DNA of 6,012 bases from JASFUX01 sp050050115. Its GTDB lineage: Bacteria; Pseudomonadota; Alphaproteobacteria; Caulobacterales; Maricaulaceae. Under the pieces are notes generated by a model that was not told the origin of the DNA, made no database searches, and was given only the letters and a program-made list of their open reading frames with translations. The DNA lies in the NCBI GenBank assembly GCA_050050115.1, contig JASFUX010000217.1:1-6012 (forward strand), written 5' to 3'. The translations under genes were made by a program, and so were the position numbers. Below, in pieces: positions 1 to 6,012 of the stretch (positions are counted from its first letter, which is position 1; each line of letters opens with the position of its first letter).

Positions 1-297
1 GCCGCGCTGCGGCCAATCTCACGCGACGTGGACGCCAAGTCCGCCGCGAACGCCGCCGAAGCCTTCCTCGCCGCCCGCGCCCCCTCCCGCGAGCCCGACC
101 CGCGCCCCTCGACCGCGCGCCAGCTGTGGCTGCGCACCCAAGGCCTCAACGTCCCCGAGCGCGCCGCGATCAACGCCGTCGTCGCCGCCCGCGCGGCGCT
201 GCGGCAAATCGCCAAACGCCACCGCGACCTCCGCCACGTCGGCATCGACATGAAGCACTTCCGGATCTACGGGGCGGGATTGCGAGGGGACGGGTAA
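1..297 (+). CDS. C-terminal end of an unidentified protein (5' truncated by the window)
   Basis: The frame is open from the first base to a TAA at 295-297, giving 98 residues, so the true start lies upstream; the GTG at 28 is internal rather than a convincing start. Nearly every codon ends in G or C, which supports this frame over the overlapping antisense frame. The fragment is rich in Ala and Arg. It has a Pro/Arg-rich stretch (about residues 28-40), then a likely helical part with many Arg and Ala, and ends in a short polar tail containing HFRIYG. I see no catalytic motif, signal peptide or membrane segment and do not recognise the family. It is followed by a 209-bp gap with its own promoter for the next gene, so it is probably not co-regulated with the esterase. 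Confidence 0.65.
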   Translation, partial: AALRPISRDVDAKSAANAAEAFLAARAPSREPDPRPSTARQLWLRTQGLNVPERAAINAVVAARAALRQIAKRHRDLRHVGIDMKHFRIYGAGLRGDG

Positions 298-331
298 GAG
301 CGCCCCATTCTTTCGCGGCGTCGAACAAGGA

Positions 332-357
332 TCGATAGAGCGCATCGCCGCTATCGA
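332..357 (+). terminator. Hairpin downstream of the first gene, possible terminator
   Basis: TCGATAG at 332-338 pairs perfectly with CTATCGA at 351-357. Inside the loop, GCG (340-342) can pair with CGC (346-348). The hairpin sits 34 bp after the stop of the upstream gene, a plausible place for a terminator. No U-tract follows (the next bases are AGCAGCTTC), so it is not a classic intrinsic terminator. It could equally be a chance dyad. Confidence 0.25.
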
Positions 358-436
358 AGCAGCTTCAACCTAGGGCCCCTTCATATCTGAGCCCGCACGC
401 GAGCTCGGCATGGTCTGTCGGAAAACACTGCATATC

Positions 437-452
437 TACTATTTTTATAGTT
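437..452 (+). promoter_or_regulatory. BlaI/MecI-type operator in front of the esterase gene
   Basis: The 16-bp element has half-sites TACTA and TAGTT around an AT-only centre; its core ACTAT-TTTT-ATAGT (438-451) is a perfect 5+5 inverted repeat. It resembles the known BlaI/MecI box (half-sites TACTAC and GTAGTA, or TACA and TGTA). It is AT-rich in a GC-rich background and overlaps the start of a TTGACT -35 element, where a bound repressor would block RNA polymerase. A nearly identical copy lies in front of the BlaI-type gene (2156-2171). Binding by the repressor encoded here is inference, but the duplication in front of both genes supports it well. Confidence 0.75.
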
Positions 453-482
453 GACTCTTGATCTCGCGAGTCGGAGCGTAAC
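451..482 (+). promoter_or_regulatory. Probable promoter of the esterase gene
   Basis: A TTGACT -35 hexamer at 451-456 overlaps the last two bases of the operator. No good TATAAT is present at the usual spacing. A CGTAA block at 477-481, 20 bases after the hexamer, is found at exactly the same spacing in the promoter of the repressor gene. The -10 element is therefore unclear; a degenerate -10 is common in GC-rich alphaproteobacteria. The untranslated leader would be short, about 20-25 bases. Confidence 0.55.
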
Positions 483-506
483 GTACGCAGAAGAAAGAGG
501 GCTCCG

Positions 507-2120
507 ATGAAATCAGCATACGCTTGGACTCGCGCTTGCGTCGCCGCGTACGAAATTCCTCGGCTCTTGTCCGTTCTCCTGATCGTCGTCAGCGGCGCCG
601 GCGCTCTCCCCCTCGCTGTCGCCCACTCCGCGGCCGCCCAATCCGGTCTCGAGACGATCGTTGAGACCACGGCCGGATCGGTTTCCGGCGTCAACGGTCC
701 CGTACGCATCTATCGCGGCATTCCGTACGCCGCCCCGCCCGTCGGCGATCTGCGCTGGGCGCCGCCGCAGCCTGTAGAGCCGTGGGACGGCCTGCTCGTC
801 GCCGACGAGTTCGGCCCAGCGTGCATTCAACCCAACGCCGCGCCATCCGAAATGAGCGAGGACTGCCTGACCTTGAACGTCTGGACGTCGGCGCCGAGCG
901 CAGACGCCGCACAGCCGGTGCTGGTGTGGATCCACGGCGGCGCGTTCCGCACGGGTTCGGGCGGGGACAGCTGGTATGACGGAACCGCGCTCGCCGCCGA
1001 GGGCGTCGTGATCGTGACGATCAACTACCGGCTCGGGAACTTCGGCTTCTTCGCCCATCCCGAGCTTTCAGCGGAAAATCCCGAAGGCTTTTCAGGCAAT
1101 CAGGCGGTCCTCGACTGGGTTGCGGCGTTGGAATGGGTTCAGGCCAACATCGCCGGGTTCGGCGGCGACCCGGACAACGTCACCGTCTGGGGCGAATCAG
1201 CGGGCGCGACGGCGGTCGGCTTGCTCGCGATCTCGCCGAAAGCCGAAGGACTGTTTGCGCGCGGCGTCGCCAACAGTCCGTATGGATCTCTTCGACCGAC
1301 AACACATCTCACCGAGGCTCGCTATGGCCGCGAGGCGTCCGAGAACGTCGGTGCGGGCTTGGGCGATCTCGCCGCGTTGCGGGCCTTGTCGGCGGAAGAA
1401 GTCAACGAGCTGCGCCGTTCGGACGGCCGTCAGATCATCGACGGCGTCGTCATCCCCGAAGATCCGGCGGCGATGTTGCTCGAGGAGCGGATGCACGACA
1501 TCGACTTGATGGTCGGAACCAACGCCGACGAGGGGGCGACCTTCGCGCCGCGCGTTGCAGACGCTGCAGAAGCCGAAGCGGCGTTCATCGACGAGCTCGG
1601 CGATGCGGGCGCGGAGTTGATGAGCCTCTACGGCGTGACGGACGAGACTGCCCAGGACGCGACGCGCGCGATGAGCGGCGACGTCCTGTTCCGCATGAAC
1701 GCGCGCGAGCTGGCGCGCGCAGCGGCGGCCGGGGGCGGCGGTGCTTATCTTTACTCGTTCGAGCGGGTGAGCGGCGTTGGCGAACGTCGCGGCGGCGGCA
1801 CCTTCCATGCGGCGGACATCCCCTATTGGTTTCGCAATCTTCCGAACGCCGCCTATGTCGCTGATGTTCAGCCCGGCGATTTCACCGATATCGACGCGGA
1901 GATATCGCAGGCGATGAGTGGTCATCTGCTTTCGTTCGCGCGCAACGGCGATCCGAACGGAGAGGGACTGCCCAAGTGGCGCCCGTTCCGGCTAGGCGAC
2001 GAGCGTCACATCGAATACCGCGCTGACGGGATTGAGGCGGGCGTCAATCTTCGCTGGCTGGAGCTGGACGCCGTGCGTGCGATCAATCTGGAGTGGCTCG
2101 AGACTTCAGGATCCGACTAA
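507..2120 (+). CDS. Secreted type-B carboxylesterase (alpha/beta hydrolase)
   Basis: This 537-residue protein belongs to the carboxylesterase type B/cholinesterase-like family, which hydrolyses carboxylic esters; the substrate is unknown. The ATG at 507 follows a good Shine-Dalgarno (AAAGAGG, 494-500). Residues 1-44 look like a signal peptide: Arg-containing start, hydrophobic core about 20-38, Ala-rich cleavage site near 42-44. Export to periplasm or medium is therefore expected. Visible family marks are the RGIPYA strand near the N-terminus, the EDCLTLNVW signature (118-126), oxyanion-hole HGGAF (143-147), nucleophile elbow GESAG with Ser231, acidic residue Glu342 in NADEG, and His434 in GTFHAADIPYWF. 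Cys106 and Cys120 match the conserved first disulfide of the family. Length is normal and the triad is intact, so it should be active. It has its own operator and promoter matching those of the downstream repressor gene, suggesting control by that repressor. No clear terminator follows, so read-through into the repressor gene is possible. Confidence 0.93.
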   Translation: MKSAYAWTRACVAAYEIPRLLSVLLIVVSGAGALPLAVAHSAAAQSGLETIVETTAGSVSGVNGPVRIYRGIPYAAPPVGDLRWAPPQPVEPWDGLLVADEFGPACIQPNAAPSEMSEDCLTLNVWTSAPSADAAQPVLVWIHGGAFRTGSGGDSWYDGTALAAEGVVIVTINYRLGNFGFFAHPELSAENPEGFSGNQAVLDWVAALEWVQANIAGFGGDPDNVTVWGESAGATAVGLLAISPKAEGLFARGVANSPYGSLRPTTHLTEARYGREASENVGAGLGDLAALRALSAEEVNELRRSDGRQIIDGVVIPEDPAAMLLEERMHDIDLMVGTNADEGATFAPRVADAAEAEAAFIDELGDAGAELMSLYGVTDETAQDATRAMSGDVLFRMNARELARAAAAGGGGAYLYSFERVSGVGERRGGGTFHAADIPYWFRNLPNAAYVADVQPGDFTDIDAEISQAMSGHLLSFARNGDPNGEGLPKWRPFRLGDERHIEYRADGIEAGVNLRWLELDAVRAINLEWLETSGSD

Positions 2121-2155
2121 TCCGGCGGGGTTTTCCAGATTGCGCGCCGCCAGTC

Positions 2156-2171
2156 TACTATTTTAATAGTT
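2156..2171 (+). promoter_or_regulatory. BlaI/MecI-type operator in front of the repressor/M56 operon
   Basis: The core ACTATT-TT-AATAGT (2157-2170) is a perfect 6+6 inverted repeat. The surrounding 25 bp (2154-2178) match 435-459 upstream of the esterase with a single mismatch, in the spacer. It again abuts a TTGACT hexamer. BlaI-family repressors usually repress their own operon, so an autoregulatory operator is the expected reading. Confidence 0.8.
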
Positions 2172-2200
2172 GACTCTTCGCCGCAGGTCTGAGATCGTAA
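2170..2200 (+). promoter_or_regulatory. Probable promoter of the repressor/M56 operon
   Basis: TTGACT at 2170-2175 overlaps the right operator half-site. A CGTAA block at 2196-2200 has the same 20-base spacing as in the esterase promoter, although the sequence between differs. No consensus -10 is visible. The leader to the ATG at 2223 would be about 20 bases. Confidence 0.55.
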
Positions 2201-2222
2201 GGTCAAATAAGGGATAATCCGT

Positions 2223-2666
2223 ATGGCGCGCAAAAAAGCACCCGTGCTGACCGAAGGCGAAGAGCGCGTCATGCGCGTGCTCTGGAAGAAGGGCGAGGCG
2301 AGCGTCCGCGAGGTGACCCAGGCGCTCGAGGCCAGCCATCCGACGGCCTACACCACCATCCTGACCGTGCTGCGGGTCCTGACCGACAAGGGCTACGTCA
2401 AGCCGCGCCGGGAAGGCCGCGCGGACATCTATGCGCCGATCGTCAGCCGCGCCGACGCGCGCACGGCGGTTCTAAAGCAGGTGCTCAAGCAGTTCTTCGA
2501 CGGCTCGCCGGAGGTGCTCGCTCGGCACCTTCTCGATACGACCGATCTCAGCCTCGAAGAGGTCGAAGCGATCCAGAGCGAGATCGACAAGACCGCCAAG
2601 CCTCAAGACAAACAGGCGAAGCGGGCGAAAACCAAGACGAATGCGAAGAGGTCTGACGATGATTGA
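2223..2666 (+). CDS. BlaI/MecI/CopY-family transcriptional repressor
   Basis: This 147-residue protein is a winged-helix repressor of the BlaI/MecI family, which bind DNA as dimers and are inactivated by proteolysis. The ATG at 2223 follows AAGGGA (2209-2214). Residues 9-74 form the DNA-binding domain: LTEGEERVMRVLW helix, VREVTQAL helix, recognition helix around AYTTILTVLRVLTDKG (42-57), then a wing with YVKPRREGRADIY. Residues 78-120 form the dimerisation helices, including the family's DLS.EE stretch (108-113). A Lys-rich, acid-ended tail (about 122-147) extends past the usual core. By eye, the N-F bond cleaved in Staphylococcus BlaI aligns near H102-L103, so the cleavage site is not conserved in sequence. 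The gene overlaps the M56 start by 8 bp, the standard repressor-sensor pairing. CopY-like metal sensing is unlikely because there is no C-terminal Cys motif. The name blaI is withheld because no beta-lactam link is shown. Confidence 0.93.
   Translation: MARKKAPVLTEGEERVMRVLWKKGEASVREVTQALEASHPTAYTTILTVLRVLTDKGYVKPRREGRADIYAPIVSRADARTAVLKQVLKQFFDGSPEVLARHLLDTTDLSLEEVEAIQSEIDKTAKPQDKQAKRAKTKTNAKRSDDD
2646..2651 (+). promoter_or_regulatory. Ribosome binding site that sets the start of the M56 gene
   Basis: AAGAGG lies 7 bases before the ATG at 2659, inside the end of the repressor gene. The ATG precedes the repressor stop (TGA 2664-2666), giving an 8-bp overlap typical of translational coupling. 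Confidence 0.7.
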
Positions 2667-5600
2667 TTCCGGTTCGATTCTCGAGACGGTCCTTGTGTTC
2701 GTCGGCAATCACGCCTGGCAGAGCGCGCTTCTTGCGCTGGCGCTGGCGGCGCTCTTCGCGTCGGGCGCAAGACTCTCCGCATCGACACGGCACGCTCTGG
2801 CCGTGGTCGCCTTCCTGGCCGCGCTCGTTCTGCCGCTCGCGGCGCTGCTGCCCGGCGTCGGCCTCGATCGCGTCGCCGCGCCGATGCTGCCCGAAGCTTC
2901 CGTTTCCGAAACTTCCGGCGACGCGGCGCGACCGACTCTGATCCCCATGGAGGCGCGCGAACAAGCGCAGCGGACAGTCGTCATCGCAGGCGATAACGCC
3001 GCCGCGGCCGCCCCTGCGCCCGCGGCCGCTCCGGCTGCTGCGGCGCCGATCGAGCGCCCGACCGTTCGCGAAGCCGCGCCCGCGCGCGCAAGCGCGCCCG
3101 TCTTTCCGGTCGTCCAGGCCGCTGCGGCGCGCACGTTGACCGCTCTGCGCGACAACTGGGCGGCGATCCTGTTCGCCGTCTGGGGTGCCGGGGCTGGCGT
3201 TCTTCTTGTTCGCATGATCTCGCACGCGCTCGCCGGGGAGCGGCTGCGCCAGCGCGCCCGGACGTTCACCCCGCCGGCGTTCCTGCCTGACCGGTTGCGC
3301 CGCCTGCGCATGAAGCGGAGCGACGAGGTCGGCGGACCGATGGTGGCGGGGTTGTTGCGGCCGACGGTCATCCTGCCCTCGGACGCGCTTGCGCGCTACG
3401 CCGAGCATGAGCTCATCGCGCTGCTCGAGCACGAGCGCGCTCACATCGAACGCGGCGACCTCGTCCTCGCTTGCGTGCAACGCATCGTCATTGCACTGAC
3501 GTGGTGGAACCCGGCGATGCATTGGATCAACCGGCGGATCAACGACGAGTGCGAAGCCGCTTGCGACGATGCGGCGGCGACGGTGGTCGGCGACGCACGC
3601 GCCTTCGCCAACGCTTTGACCGCCAACGCGCGCGCTCAGCTGACCATGGGCCCGGCGCGGCTGGCGGTGGGTGCGATGCACGGCCGCTCCCAGCTTGCGC
3701 GCCGCGTGCGCCGTCTCATGGATCATGTGGGGACGCCTTCGCGCGTCGCGGCGCGGATCGGCGTCGCTGCGCTGACGCTGGTGATCGTCGCGTCGGCCTT
3801 CGCGACGCCCCGTCTCGTCGCGCAAGAAGCTAACGCCGCGCCCGCGACCGCCGACCGATCGGCGAGCGCACGCCATCAACAGCAAGCGGATGAATCGAAC
3901 GATTCCTACCCGGAACCGGCATGGATGCGCACGCTCACGCGCGGCGCGCGCGCCATCGCGGCTAACAACGGCGACAGCGCGGCGGACTTCGACCGTGACG
4001 ACGTCGCGGCCGCGCTCGCGGCGATCGAGGACGAGTTCGGCGCGAACGCGCCGCTCGTCAACGCTGCGCTCGCGGGCGATCAGCGGACCTTCGATGCGCT
4101 GATCGAGGGCGGCGCGGACTACGAATCCGACAAGCCGGCGCTGCTGATCGCTGCGGTCATGTCGAAGGACCTTGGCCTCGTCAACCGCATGCTCGTGCTG
4201 GGCGCGGACGCCGATCCCGTCTACGAGGTCGGCAACTCACCCGTGGTCGTCGCCGTCTACGGAGGCGATCGGGAGATCGTCGAAACGCTCATCGCCGCCG
4301 GCGCCGACATCGGCGACCGTGAGCACTCCGTGCTCGCCGCGGCGATCTGGACGGGCGAAGACGAGCTGATCGAATCCTTGATCGAACGCGGCGCCGCGCT
4401 CACCGCCGAGGCCGTCAACGCGGCGATCTGGAAGCACGACGGGGCCCTGGCCGCGAACCTCATGGCGCGCGGCGCGCCGACCGATGAAGGCGCTCTTCAC
4501 GCCGCGATCTGGACGCACGACGCAGCGCTGGTCGAAGCGCTCGTCGATGCGGGCGCCCGGGCCGGCGCAGAGGCCCTGGCCGCCGCGGTCTGGGCCGGCG
4601 ACGAAGATCTGGTCGAGCGCCTTGTCGACCGCGGCGCCGAGGTCAATCCCGCCAATCCGGAGGGCGACACCCCGCTCGTCGCCGCCATCATGTCGGGCCG
4701 GGCGGGCATGGTCGAGCTGCTGCTCGACGCCGGCACCGCGCCTGACGCCCGCGCGCAGAACGCTCTGAGGACGCTGCGGTGGGGCGCGCGCGGCGAGATC
4801 GTGGAGCTGCTCCGAGACGCCGGCCTCGACGTCAGCGCCGCCGAGATCCATCGCACGGCTGCGGACGAACGCTGGGGGCGCCGCGGCGATAGAGACCGCG
4901 AAAACGCGCTCGAACGGGCCATCCGCTCCGGCGATCATGATCTGGTCCAGGAGCTGATCGACGACGGCGACGAGAGCGTCTACGCCGCCGCGCTCGAAGC
5001 CGCGATCAGCGTCGGCGACACCGACATCGCCGAAGCGCTCATCGAGCTGCTTTATGACCAAGGCGAGGACTTGGAGTCCGAGGCGCTCGAAGCCGCGATT
5101 TTTGCGGGCGAGCGCGCCGTCGCCGAGCTTCTGATCGAACGCGGCGTCGAGCTCGAGCCCGACGCTCTCGAAGCCGCCATCCATGCGGACGAGCGCGAAC
5201 TCGCGTTCGCGCTCGTCGAGTTGTTCGCCGAGCGCGGCGTCGAGATCGAGTCAGATGCGCTTGAAGCGGCGATCTGGCAGGGCGATCTCGAACTCGCCGA
5301 AGCGCTTTTCGAAGCTGGCCTTGAGCTGCAGCCTTCGCTGCTCGAAGCGGCCATCGCCAACGGCGATGACGAGCTGATCGACGGCGTGCTCGAAGCGCTC
5401 CTCGAGGCGGGGCTAGAGATCGAGTCAGATGCGCTTGAAGCGGCAATCTGGGAGGGCGACCTCGACCTTGCCGAGCGGCTCTTCGAAGCGGGCGCCGAGC
5501 TGCAACCGTCGCTGCTCGAAGCCGCGATCGCCAATGGCGACGACGAGCTGATCGACGCCGTGCTTGAAGCGCTCCTCGAAGCAGGCCTCGAGATTGAAGC

Positions 5601-6012
5601 CGACGCGCTCGAAGCCGCGATCTTTGAAGGGGACCACGATCTCGTCGAGCGGCTGGTCGAAGCCGGCGTGGAGCTGGACTCCGACGCTCTCGAAGCCGCG
5701 ATCCATTCGGACGACGAAGAGCTGGCGCAGGCCATCGCCGAAACGCTGATCGGCCGGGACGCCTGGATCGACAGCGACGCGCTCGAAGCCGCCATCATCG
5801 TCGGCTACAGCGATCTCGCCGCGATGCTGATCGAAGCCGGGGTCGAGGCGGATCGTGGCGTGCTCTTCCTCGACGACGATGAAGACGAGGACGACAACGA
5901 ACGCCGCAACGTGACGGTTGTTGACGAGGACGGCCGCGTGAGGGTCGTCGAGACGGAGGTCTCGGATGTCGACGGCCGCACCCGCGTCGTTCCCCGTCAG
6001 GACGGCCGCATC
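2659..6012 (+). CDS. BlaR1-like M56 membrane metallopeptidase fused to a long ankyrin-like repeat domain (3' end beyond window)
   Basis: The frame has no stop from 2659 to the window edge (1118 codons), so the C-terminus is missing. Domains in order: membrane segments at about 19-34 and 45-64 with the M56-typical HAWQ.ALLAL start; an Ala/Pro-rich loop (about 67-165); a third segment (167-183); the M56 zinc peptidase domain (about 218-360); a fourth segment (367-382); a linker; about 20 ankyrin-like repeats (465-1067); and an acidic DDDEDEDD stretch with a new tail. The protease has the GLLRP.VILP motif, zinc motif HERAH (258-262), and the third ligand probably Glu299 in CEAACDD. Topology by analogy with BlaR1 puts the protease in the cytoplasm and the repeats in the periplasm. 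Dibasic pairs R348-R349 and R351-R352 sit where BlaR1 self-cleaves. Expected role: sense a signal and trigger inactivation of the repressor encoded just upstream. There is no penicillin-binding SxxK domain in the visible part, so a beta-lactam signal is not supported. Confidence 0.92.
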   Translation, partial: MIDSGSILETVLVFVGNHAWQSALLALALAALFASGARLSASTRHALAVVAFLAALVLPLAALLPGVGLDRVAAPMLPEASVSETSGDAARPTLIPMEAREQAQRTVVIAGDNAAAAAPAPAAAPAAAAPIERPTVREAAPARASAPVFPVVQAAAARTLTALRDNWAAILFAVWGAGAGVLLVRMISHALAGERLRQRARTFTPPAFLPDRLRRLRMKRSDEVGGPMVAGLLRPTVILPSDALARYAEHELIALLEHERAHIERGDLVLACVQRIVIALTWWNPAMHWINRRINDECEAACDDAAATVVGDARAFANALTANARAQLTMGPARLAVGAMHGRSQLARRVRRLMDHVGTPSRVAARIGVAALTLVIVASAFATPRLVAQEANAAPATADRSASARHQQQADESNDSYPEPAWMRTLTRGARAIAANNGDSAADFDRDDVAAALAAIEDEFGANAPLVNAALAGDQRTFDALIEGGADYESDKPALLIAAVMSKDLGLVNRMLVLGADADPVYEVGNSPVVVAVYGGDREIVETLIAAGADIGDREHSVLAAAIWTGEDELIESLIERGAALTAEAVNAAIWKHDGALAANLMARGAPTDEGALHAAIWTHDAALVEALVDAGARAGAEALAAAVWAGDEDLVERLVDRGAEVNPANPEGDTPLVAAIMSGRAGMVELLLDAGTAPDARAQNALRTLRWGARGEIVELLRDAGLDVSAAEIHRTAADERWGRRGDRDRENALERAIRSGDHDLVQELIDDGDESVYAAALEAAISVGDTDIAEALIELLYDQGEDLESEALEAAIFAGERAVAELLIERGVELEPDALEAAIHADERELAFALVELFAERGVEIESDALEAAIWQGDLELAEALFEAGLELQPSLLEAAIANGDDELIDGVLEALLEAGLEIESDALEAAIWEGDLDLAERLFEAGAELQPSLLEAAIANGDDELIDAVLEALLEAGLEIEADALEAAIFEGDHDLVERLVEAGVELDSDALEAAIHSDDEELAQAIAETLIGRDAWIDSDALEAAIIVGYSDLAAMLIEAGVEADRGVLFLDDDEDEDDNERRNVTVVDEDGRVRVVETEVSDVDGRTRVVPRQDGRI
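4051..5859 (+). repeat. Coding repeat region: about 20 ankyrin-like units
   Basis: Residues 465-1067 of the M56 fusion protein are tandem helix-turn-helix units on the pattern ALEAAI..GD..LAE.LIE.G.E(L/I). The pattern matches the ankyrin core (LAA...G....V..LL..GA). The first units keep more classical features (GAD, GD..IVETLI, a TPLVAAI start at about 4672). Most lack the TPLH hairpin, so units run 27-33 residues instead of the usual 33. Unit 9 (from about 4759) is irregular, with an extra Arg/Glu-rich insertion around 4840-4905. Units become more uniform and more acidic toward the C-terminus. Confidence 0.8.
4990..5859 (+). repeat. Five in-frame 174-bp higher-order repeats (31+27 residues each)
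   Basis: Units start at 4990, 5164, 5338, 5512 and 5686, exactly 174 bp apart. Each encodes a 31-residue ankyrin-like unit followed by a 27-residue one, all beginning ALEAAI or LLEAAI. The best-conserved tandem pair is in a shifted register, 5242-5415 against 5416-5589: 53 of 58 residues agree, and by my count about 25 of 174 bases differ, mostly at third positions. Confidence 0.85.

Noticed and set aside
19..345. Minus-strand 108-codon frame over the first gene
   Set aside because: The + frame from base 1 has strong G/C third positions and a natural stop; the minus frame gives Gly/Val/Arg-rich sequence with no motif.
513..1925. Minus-strand and alternative + frames within the esterase gene
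   Set aside because: The frame starting at 507 carries the full carboxylesterase motif set; the others are shadows.
2123..2152. GGCGG...CCGCC dyad after the esterase stop as a terminator
   Set aside because: The stem is only about 5 bp with a long loop and no following T-run; the GGGGTTTT lies inside the loop.
2548..3885. A 445-codon open frame on the minus strand opposite the M56 gene
   Set aside because: It is antisense to a clear M56 domain with HEXXH; the product is Arg/Gly-rich with no family resemblance. Long antisense frames are common in GC-rich DNA.
4237..5798. Two long minus-strand frames (4237-5184 and 5052-5798) with repetitive proteins
   Set aside because: Their repetitiveness mirrors the ankyrin-like repeats on the + strand; the products are low-complexity (Asp/Arg/Gly- or Ser/Ala-rich) and lack supporting start signals.
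4990..5859. A CRISPR-like array, because of regular direct repeats
   Set aside because: The repeats are in frame, 174 bp long, diverge mainly at third codon positions and encode ankyrin-like helices; there are no unique spacers.
2659..6012. Naming the gene pair blaI-blaR1 with a beta-lactam role
   Set aside because: No penicillin-binding or beta-lactamase domain is visible in the window, so the names would assert an unsupported function.

Overview
The window is GC-rich, and G or C strongly dominates third codon positions. All genes read on the + strand. Codon usage, the BlaI/M56 pair and the exported esterase suggest an alphaproteobacterium, perhaps from the Hyphomonadaceae/Caulobacterales/Parvularculales area. 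That placement is inference from style only; no marker gene is present.

Layout: (1) bases 1-297 hold the C-terminal end of a gene I cannot identify. (2) Bases 298-506 are intergenic and hold a hairpin, then a BlaI-box-like dyad fused to a TTGACT -35 element. (3) Bases 507-2120 encode a secreted type-B carboxylesterase with an intact Ser-Glu-His triad. (4) Bases 2121-2222 are intergenic and carry a near-identical copy of the dyad and -35 element. (5) Bases 2223-2666 encode a BlaI/MecI-type winged-helix repressor. (6) Bases 2659 to beyond 6012 encode an M56 (BlaR1/MecR1-type) membrane metallopeptidase whose start overlaps the repressor stop by 8 bp. This frame is open to the window edge (at least 1118 codons). 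After the fourth membrane segment it carries about 20 ankyrin-like repeats instead of a penicillin-binding sensor domain.

Proposed working: the repressor binds the two matching operators and holds down both its own operon and the upstream esterase gene. The M56 protein would sense something through its very long, acidic, predicted periplasmic repeat domain. It would then activate its cytoplasmic zinc protease domain and relieve repression, as BlaR1 does with BlaI. The output would include an exported esterase rather than a beta-lactamase. The fusion architecture, the shared operator and the strictly alternating 31/27-residue repeats are the most noteworthy points; the signal, the esterase substrate and the regulatory link are inferred.
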